Source: Ligula intestinalis
Lineage: Eukaryota; Platyhelminthes; Cestoda; Diphyllobothriidea; Diphyllobothriidae
Reading direction: 5' to 3'
NCBI GenBank assembly: GCA_036362985.1
Contig: JAYGXS010000008.1
Coordinates: 11,702,440 to 11,766,439, forward strand
DNA: 64,000 nt
Part shown: positions 22,914 to 31,900 of the stretch, in pieces
Numbering within the stretch: position 1 is the first letter of the stretch
Layout: each line of letters starts with the position of its first letter
Made by a program: the position numbers and the translations under genes
The notes under the pieces: generated by a model
Told to the model about the DNA's origin: nothing
Seen by the model: the letters and a program-made list of their open reading frames with translations, nothing else
Databases searched by the model: none

Positions 22914-25900
22914 CTGGAAAACCGCAGGAATAGAGAGAATGAAGATGTGTGTGTGTCCAGAAGAAGATTGCAGTGCGGGGGGGAGATCTCACAGCTACAG
23001 CAACGTGATGATTACATAAACAGCAAAATGTAATGAATCCAGCCATTTCAAGAGTGCTCATCAGCTGATTCCTCTCGCTGCATAATCCGTGTAACGTGAG
23101 AGAAAATATAAAATTGAATTCGTAGAGCAAAGGTTAATAAGCTCACAGAACCTGGTCACAAAGACTAATCGGTAACGTGAGCAAGTTAAAACAATGTGGC
23201 AAGTAAGCGTACCGAAAAAAACGTTAAAGCGAAAAGATGGGAGGGAAATGTGTAGGCAAAGAGCCGGATGTTATCATGGCAAAGTTGTTCTTGTCCAGAA
23301 AGGTATTGCTGCAGTTTGGGGAAAGATCTCAGAGCTACAGCAACACAGTAGATGACCCAACGCAGGCAATGTGGGTGTAACGAAACTCAGTTTTTAATGG
23401 TGATTTTTACGTTTATTGCTTTTTATTCTTGTAGAGAGGTCGACTGTAAACGCCCTTACGGACGAAACTGATCTTCCCCTTGACAACGCGGGGTGTAGTG
23501 TACCGCGCGACGAGAGGCGGAAACTTTGATTTTTACAATTAGTAATAGACGGTTTGGAGGGAGTCTCGTCTTCTTCGTGTCTCGGGTCACGTCTAGCTGA
23601 TCGCCTGCTTGCGGCCCTTGTTCTAAACGTCTGCTCTTTTCGTTCAGGTCTTCGTCCCACATATCGGTCCACGCTACATAATTTGGTGGCAGTGGTGGGA
23701 TAAAAAATGGGGAAAAAAGACGAAAAAGGATTCAGTCGTTGTTTGTTCTACGCCCAACACGGCTACAAAACTGGAAGTAGTGGACACTTCCAATTCCCTA
23801 ACTGGGGGTGCTACCACCATGGCCGCAGAAGATCCCAGTCCACCCAACTGCGTGCCCAAAATCGAGGTAAATACCGACCGCCCCCCTAACCCCTTCCATC
23901 CTGGGGATGATTTTTCCATCTGGGAGTGCCGGACTCGGTGCTTCCTCCGCGGGGTCTCTCCCAGGAATGCCAGCTTTTACTTAATCTCCTTACTGGATGA
24001 CTCGGCCCTGCGCCAGTTAATGACCACGGGAGTCAGACTGGATTTGCATCTGGAAAATCTCTTCAAAGAACTTAAACGATTGTTCGATCGTCAACAGCCC
24101 CCGGCGTTGGCGCTGGAGGCGTTTTGGGGTTGGCGTCAGCAGGCCTCAGAATCTGCCGATACCTACGTCGGGGCGCTCCGCGAAATAGCGCTTCGAGCGT
24201 TTCCTGGTCAACCTGCAGACCGCCTGGAGTCTAAAATTCTCAAAAGATGCACCCTCGGGGTTCGGAATCCGGATATATACGCCAAATTCATCAGAAAGGA
24301 GTATACCTCTTTGGCGAAGGCAATCGAAGTGACCCGCGGGTTCGAGGCCGCTGAGTTGGCTAGACGTGAGTCGTCGTCTGCCCAAGTTTACGCGGTGGCG
24401 ACCTCCCGGCCGTCGCCGCCCCGGCATTCTGACCGACCTCGTACCACCTCCCCGTCCAGTTGCTCTTACTGCCGTCGTTTCGGCAAGCGAGCCCAGCGTT
24501 GCGGCCACAATCCCCCATCCGTCGGCAACTTCGGCCCGATAGGTCTGCATTTGAGTCTGCCTGCCTTCCATGCCTATCTGCTCTTAGCCGTAGTAGCCGG
24601 CCTCCACTTTTCATTCCGGGAACCCTCAATGCGGCCGTTGTTCTTTCGTCCCACATATCGGTCCACGCTACACGGGGATCGAAAATGGAGTGAGTAGTAT
24701 AGTGAACATTTTTTCTCCCTATTTTGTTTTATTGAGCGGCTTTTGGGGGGTAAGAAAGCTTTTTTTAAAGAAAGCGGAGGTTGCCGGATATCAAAGAACA
24801 AAACCCTTTGTTTTGGGCGTAATATCGTAAAACAACATTTATATAAACTGAGAATTTTCTGTAACCGAAACATCTGACTGTAAGTCGGTGAAAATCAGGT
24901 AAAGGAAAGTGTGAGGCATGGTACTGCTCTCGATAAACAAGAAACGAAACGCAGAAATGAACATGTAATGCTGTATTTTGCTGTACCACACCGAAATCAT
25001 GTTTTTTCCACGACCGCAAACAAAAAACGTACATGATGCTGTGGAGAGGGACGCCCACAAAAATATATGCTATATTTGAATAGCGTACCAAGGTACTGTT
25101 ACGATACCGGTTTTTTCCTCCAAAACCGGATCTGTGAGAATCAAAGCCAGATTTTTTAAAATCAAAACCGGATCTGTAGACATCAAAACCGGATTATTAC
25201 TTATTGTATATTAGAGCTATTTCCTCTATTTATTTAACCTTGTTAGTAAAAAAACAATATTTTATAAATATTTCGCCGTAGTCAACAAACAAGCGATTGA
25301 TTCGCCACGTGAAGTACAGGCTGCCGTCAAAAAAGACACGAAGGAAAACACGAAAGCGTTGCACCAGGAAGTGACCGATGGCGTAGAGAGGACGCAAAAA
25401 GTCACCGATAGGGGCAAACGCTTCGTAATACAAGGTCTACCGGAATCCACTGCCAGTACTGCTATTAACCAGAAAGTGGGTGACAGTGTCGCAGGCCCGA
25501 GCCCGAAGCCCACGGTACGAAACGATGGTAGTACAGCAATCATAGACTCCGGTCGCACACAGGACGGTTATAATAGCAGAACAAGAGCTATTAACCAGAA
25601 AGCAAGCGATAGTGTCGAAGGCACGAAAAACGGTACTAAGAGACAATCCAGCATCATAATACAGGGATTAACGGAATCAACCGCAGCCACTCCCATGGAC
25701 CGGCATTCCGCAGACGTTCAGCTCTTCCATGCACTTATGAACAAAATGCTGGGATCAAATGTATCATTAGAGTGCGGTAAGGCCTTCCGCCTTGGCGAAC
25801 GGTCAGAGAGCCCAACTGGAACGACACGTCCCAGACCTCTGAAAGTGGTCATTACCAGCAGCCAAGACGCCAAGCTCATTCCGTCTAGGCATTGTAGAAT

Positions 25901-28900
25901 AAAAGACTCTGACTCGGGAGTTTTTTTTCAGCAGGAGTTCTCAGCTGCAGAATGGAACAAACGTCATCAACTTGTTACCGAAACGAGGGAGCGGGTCAGC
26001 AAGGGGGAACAAAACTTGGTTATTTGCAACAACCAAGTGATTCAACATCCACTGTTCTTACCTTGGATAGGTCCGTTCCGGATAACCACGCAGTCGACCC
26101 AGTAGGGGGAGGGTTGAGCCCAAACAAAAAACATACAAAGGTAGAACGAAGGGGAGAAACGTTTGGTTATTTACAACAACCAAGTGATCCAGCGTCCACT
26201 GTTCTCCCCCAGGAAAGGTCCTCCCCGGATGACCGCACAGTCGACCCGGTAAGGGGCGGGGAGAGCCTGACTGTAACAACTTCTCGGGCAAACAGAAAGT
26301 TAACTTTCATGTACACTAATGCACAGAGTAGGCTATCAAAGCTAGACGAGCTGAAGATTCATGCCTTTGAATTATCACCAGATATAGTTTCAATAACGGA
26401 AACTTGGCTGTCTGAACAGGTAGCCGACGGCGAGGTATCCATGCCTGGCTATTAACTGTTCAGAAAAGACAGAGAAGGTCATCAAGGCGGTGGCGTAGCA
26501 ACATACGTGAAAAATGGACTCACAGTGTTAGACAAAATGGATAAACTGGAGTGTGCTTCCGAGGCCATCTGCCTGTCCATTAAAGTACCAGGTGCACCCA
26601 ACCTCGATGTCCTGACACGCTACCGACCACCGAGAAGAGATCCCGTAGTGGATGCTTTCTTGTTAGAGGAGCTTGAAAAGATTACTGCACGTTCGGATAT
26701 CCTGATTGTGGGGGACTTTAACGCGCCTCACATCGGCTGGGGTGCGACCTACGCACATAGCTCCGATCTAACCTTCGACAGCTGCCTTCTGAGCACGACT
26801 CTAAAGTTATTTTTCACGCAACATGTCACTTTTCCGACAAGGATGCGCGATGGCCAACAGTCCAACTGTCTGGACCTCGTTCTCACGAAATCGCAGGACA
26901 GCATTCTACGAAGTGTCATGTCTTCCTCGGCTAGGTAAAAGTGACCACGTTGTACTGCTATGGGAGTACTCGTTATTCTCAATACCGGAGAGACCCTCAA
27001 CAGCCAGAAGAAATATTTGGCGAGGCGATTTCGATCAAATGAAGGCCGAACTCATGCGCACCGAGTGGGAACCTCTATTTTATGGAAACATAACAGCGGA
27101 CTGGGAAACGTTCCGGAACACACAACACAGGCTCATCGACAACCACTGTCGAATTTCGCGATAAAAGGTGACCACTAGACAGCGATGGCTTACGCAGGCC
27201 TTAAAAACAGAAGTGAACAAAAAGCGGAAACTGTGGAAAAAATGCTAACGGACAGGACTCCTGCATCTGTCAGTGCCTACAAAACTCAGAGTAATCGGGT
27301 CAAGGGTCTTATTCTCAAAACAAGATTTGCTAAACCGGGCCACAGTGAACCCCAAACTGTTTTGCAGTTATATCAGGCAGAGTACGAAAAACAAGGATCC
27401 GATACCCCTGCTGAGGACCGCTGAGGGAAGAGACTTGATAGATGATGAAGCAAAGGCTGATCATCTTTCGAAATTTTTCCGGTCAGTTTTCACAAAGGAA
27501 ACGGCATACGATTACCCCACCGACGACACCGAAGCGGATACAATAGTTGAGACTGTCCAATTCCCCGAGGCTGTTGTTCTTAAGAAACTCTTAAGGTTAA
27601 AAGAATCTAAGTCACCAGGTCCCGACGTGGTACCGGCCAAGATTTTGAAGGAGCTCACCAGTGAGTTGGTCAAACCACTCTCTATGCTCTTCTAAACATC
27701 CTTCGAGACCAGATGCCTACTAGCAGATTGGAAATCCGCGAGGATTACGCCGCTCTACAAGGGGAAGCCGGGTCTCAACGAATAACTACCGACCGGTCAG
27801 CCTTACTGCAATCTGTTGCAAAATTATGGAAGAAAATAATCAAACAACAACTTATGCAGTTCCTGGAACAAAACCAGATGCTATCGGATGTTCAGCATGG
27901 TTTTCGTAGAGGTAGGTCCTGCGTAACAAACTTACTCTACTGTTTAGAACGGTGGAATGAGGTAGTCGATGGTGAAAACTCAGTGCACGCTGTCTATATT
28001 GACTTCAAAAAGGCTTTCGATAGCGTGCTGCACCACCGCCTCCTTTATAAACTCAGCCGCATAGGAGTAAGAGGTAGGCTTCTTGTGTGGATAAAAAGCT
28101 TCCTAATCGGTCGCTCGCAAACTGTCAACATCAGCGACAAACAGTCAGCCAAGGTTGAGGTTGAGAGTGGTGTTTCCCAAGGCTACGTTCTCGGCCCTAT
28201 CTTGTTTGTTATCTACATCAACGATTGTGTCCGCGAACTGGATTGCGGTATCGCCATGTTCGCCAATGATATCAAACTTTGGAGCGTAATTCAAACAGCG
28301 GCTGACGAAGAACACTTACAAACAAATTTAAATAGACTTCAAAAATGGTCGGCTGACTGGCTCTTGCCATTCAATGAGAGCAAGTGCACCACCATTCGAG
28401 TTGGCAAAACCGGTTCGTCAAACGGCACGGCTTACCGACATTGAAGGAAGTGAACGCCCAGAAAGACTTGGGAGTCTGGATCACGCTCTCGCTTAAACCC
28501 TCCCTGCATTGCACAAAGGTAGCCAAGTCCGCGATGTCGGTCCTATACCTCGTCAAGCGAGCTTTTTCTACCTTTAATGAAGAGTGCTTCACAAAAGTCT
28601 TCGGAACCGTCGTACGAATGCACCTAGAATCCGTTATCCAAGCTTGGAGACCCTGGGCCACGAGAGACATCAACATCCTGGAAAAGGTACAACGGCGCGC
28701 AACCAAACTTGTTATGGGGCAGGGCTCGCAGCCTTACGAAACACGGCTGTCGAATCTCAACCTCTTCCCATTGCGCTACAGGCAGCTTCGGGGGGACCTG
28801 ATACTAGCATTCCGCGTATAACGTCTTCGAGACTGCTGTCTTATATCAGGGGATTTCTTCGAATTAGCGACAACCACGAATTTTAAGTGTCATCCGCTCA

Positions 28901-31900
28901 AATTAAGGGTGACTGGGGCCAGGCTGGACGCTCGGAAGCACTTATTTTCAAAAAGAGTGGTCGAAGCGTGGAATGCTCTTCCTCAGGACGTCGTTATGTC
29001 GGAATCGCTAGAGATTTTGAAGCGAAAACTGGATCGATACAGCAGTGCGCGTTATGGAACGAATTGACCGCAGCTGGCAATTTGCAAAAAGAACAATAAT
29101 AATACGTTCAATTTTTTAGTAGCATTAGTTTTTATAGCCATTCACGTACCATTAACTGTAAGCAGCATATGCACAACGAGTAAATCGTAATTTCCATTAC
29201 TACTACCTACACTAATAGCAATATTCCAGGAATATATATGCTATTTTATAATGCCTTCCCACCAATAGTCTCATGCGAAGGTCTCCACGGTCTACCCTTC
29301 TTGGCTATCTGCGTACCGTGATTACCCCGCTAGCGATCTTATCAGCCAGACCTGACGGCCTAAACATTCACCCTTGGTTCGACCCGCAGCTGACTGTCAA
29401 CGATCTGGACGGATGTCTTTATTTTTCCAGTCCCGTTGGCGGACTCTGCAATCAGCAAGGAAGAATCAGGTCGCAGCTCCCAAACGGTGATGATCCCGGG
29501 AACCTTTGCCATGCCTCCCCCCGTTGGATCCCCCAAAACAAAATCGGACGTTTTTTTTTCTTTTTTTCTCCTTAATCCCATACATTACCCCCACAAGAGC
29601 GACAGTTTTTCTCCTAAAAATCCCTGAGGAGTTTTTCACTGTCTGCCCATATTTTTCCTATCCATGACTCAAGACAACTGGCCTCGCCAACAGTTTGAGA
29701 TACAAATTTTCCTGCCACCACTACACATATGTACAAATAGGGAACTCGAAGGAATTTGTCCCACATATCCCTCAATACACTGATACTGATTTCGAATACA
29801 TAGCGTATAATATTTAGTCATATTAGTCTCGATGGACATCAGATAGTGAGGATCATAGTTATACCTATATCATATTCCCGACAAAGCAGGGAACCCGTGG
29901 ACTAGAGGCAGTGTCTTGAACACAATGACCGAAGGCTCCGGGTTCAAATATCGGGGGTGCCAGCCCTCGAGATTGGGTATGACTGGCTGATGACGGCTAA
30001 TAAGCCAGAAATGGCCATTCCGGTCTCCCTTTGCTTTTTCGGATCCACTTCATCATATCAACTTAGTCACTATGTGACGGTCTTGAGGGTTTGCGTTGCG
30101 AGCTCCTTGGCAGAGCGGAACTTAACTCTTCCTGGACTAGATCGGTGAGACACCTACATTCATTCAGTTATACCTATGTTATAACTATGATCTTCGCTGT
30201 CAATGCAGTGAACGTCATTAGCCGCGAAGCAGTGCTTGGTAGTTTAGATGGAAATGTATTCTAAAATTTTTGGCAGCCTTTCCAGATATTATTGACGACG
30301 ACGAGAACTACATCATTGTTATGAACAACGTTCGTTTCCACCATTCCATTCAAGAATTCTACGACACGTTTCCATACGAGATACACTTCTTACCAAGGTA
30401 TTCTCCTTTCTTGAACCCCTGCGAGGTCTTCTTGCAAATTAAATCTAATGAGAGAACAGGTGTTCCAATTCAAGAAATAGAATATCTACTTGAACGAATG
30501 AAGAATACTTCTCAACTTGTCAGTTAAAATAACTTTAAAAGCTATTTGCAACATTCGAAGACATTCTTTGGACAATTTTTTCACTATCTGATGTCTATCG
30601 AGACTAATTTGATTAAATATTATACGCTATGTTTTCGAAATATGTATAACAGATTGTTTTTTTACTTACAAGGTTAAAAAATAGAGGAAATAGTTCTAAT
30701 AATCCAGTTTTTATGTCTACGTATCCGGTTTTGATTTTAACAGATCCAGTTTTGGAGGAAAAAACCGGAAATATAGTTTTTGTAAATTCGTAATTCAGAA
30801 ACGTAAAAGGAAGGAGTTTTCATAAATACTGTGTACCTATTTGGCTACTAGGCTGCGCATTTACAAGCTTAAAACGGGGCCTAAAAGTAAACAAGCATAA
30901 ACATTGTAAAGAAGCAGAAGACACGATCTCTGGAACGGGAATTTTATTCGCCTGAACTTTCGACTCCACACGATAAGCCATCGTCAGAGAAAGTGAGAAA
31001 CAGCAAGAGTTAGCTACGCGTAAATGGGGGTGGGAGGGGGGTTCGCACTTGTGATTGGTCAATGCCCACGCACGTCCATTCTCACGCTGTCTTGTCGTGT
31101 ATCGTCTACGCGCGTCCCTGTAGTTGTGGTGTGTGACCTTGAAGTGACAGCCTGCATGTTTGTACGGAAACTGGGCCGCGGTTGCCGGTCGCGAGTACAG
31201 ATGGCAAAGTAACAGGGGGGTATATCCACATGCCTGTTGAGGGAGTTAGGATCTGACACCCAGGCTTCCAGCAGTTCTCGACCGATCTTATTACTGGTTC
31301 GTGTCATTATAAACATGCTTGAACCAAGGACTGCTATCAGGTTCAGGAAGCCGGCGACGCAAACCAGCGACCTGAAGGCAAACGTTCTAACCATTGAGCC
31401 ATGAGTTCGTTGTCTTGACAGTTTAGATCGGGAATACTGACAATGGCGGACGAACGCTCATCTGCCTATACTACTGACCGCTTTGCAACTGCTAGCAGGG
31501 ATCGAAAGTGGAACCCGTAGCCGATAGGTGAGAGTTCATCCACAAAAACCGCAAATTTCACAACCTATGGACAATATCAGTCCAAAAATATCCTAATCAG
31601 GCAATACACCCGCGCAATCACCGATGGTTATTTTCACTATTTCTGATAACTGAAACTTTGCGTCGCATCGCGGCGCCAAATAACTACGCTGATGCCCTAG
31701 TAGCAAAGTGGACAAAATCCAGTATCAGTCTGGCATATGTATCTGGATTTTTCCAGTAGTAAAACATGCTGGAATCCACTTGGATTTTCGACTAGGGTGG
31801 ACGTAGATCAAGTAGATTCCGAGCGGCTGGCCTTGCCTATGATTATGATTGTCCGTCCTTCGTCTGCTGGGACAATAAAAAATTTCATCGTTGCTATTGA

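Larger units (their letters stand above)
23390..24672 (+). mobile_element. Pol-deleted Ty3/gypsy-like element in aquaporin intron 2
   Basis: A 5' LTR end, an untranslated leader with GGTGGCAGTGGTGGGA (primer-binding-type sequence), a gag frame, then directly a second copy of the LTR end. The shared end ATATCGGTCCACGCTACA occurs at 23661-23678 and 24655-24672. The upstream match continues to GCGGCC-TTGTTCT with a small internal deletion in the right copy. All of pol is gone. It lies antisense to the aquaporin. Confidence 0.65.
25276..29788 (+). mobile_element. CR1-like non-LTR retrotransposon, degenerate
   Basis: Inserted in the left arm of the DNA transposon, with ATTTCG on both sides (25270-25275 and 29789-29794) as a probable target-site duplication. 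Order: an ORF1-like part, an AP-type endonuclease, reverse transcriptase and a C-terminal domain typical of CR1/jockey-type elements, then about 0.7 kb of 3' sequence. Several stops and frameshifts inactivate it. It is antisense to the aquaporin. Confidence 0.8.
25107..30768 (+). mobile_element. Tc1/mariner-superfamily (DDE) transposon, split by nested insertions
   Basis: The left end (25107-25275) and right end (30560-30768) are inverted copies with the shared word CCGGTTTTTTCCTCCAAAAC at the outer tip, repeated AAAACCGGAT-type words, and TTTCCTCTATTT…AACCTTGT-AGTAAAAAAACAAT inside. TA adjoins the left tip (25105-25106), and a TA lies near the right. The left arm stops at ATTTCG (25275) and resumes at 29789, so the 4.5 kb between is a later insertion. 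Inside the arms lies the end of a DDE transposase. Confidence 0.8.

Noticed and set aside
22380..23019. Frames of 130-150 codons on both strands over aquaporin exon 3
   Set aside because: Out-of-frame shadows created by the GC-rich tail.
29273..29581. Overlapping frames of 100 and 73 codons after the CR1-like element
   Set aside because: No similarity recognised; they lie in the 3' part of the insertion and are open on both strands.
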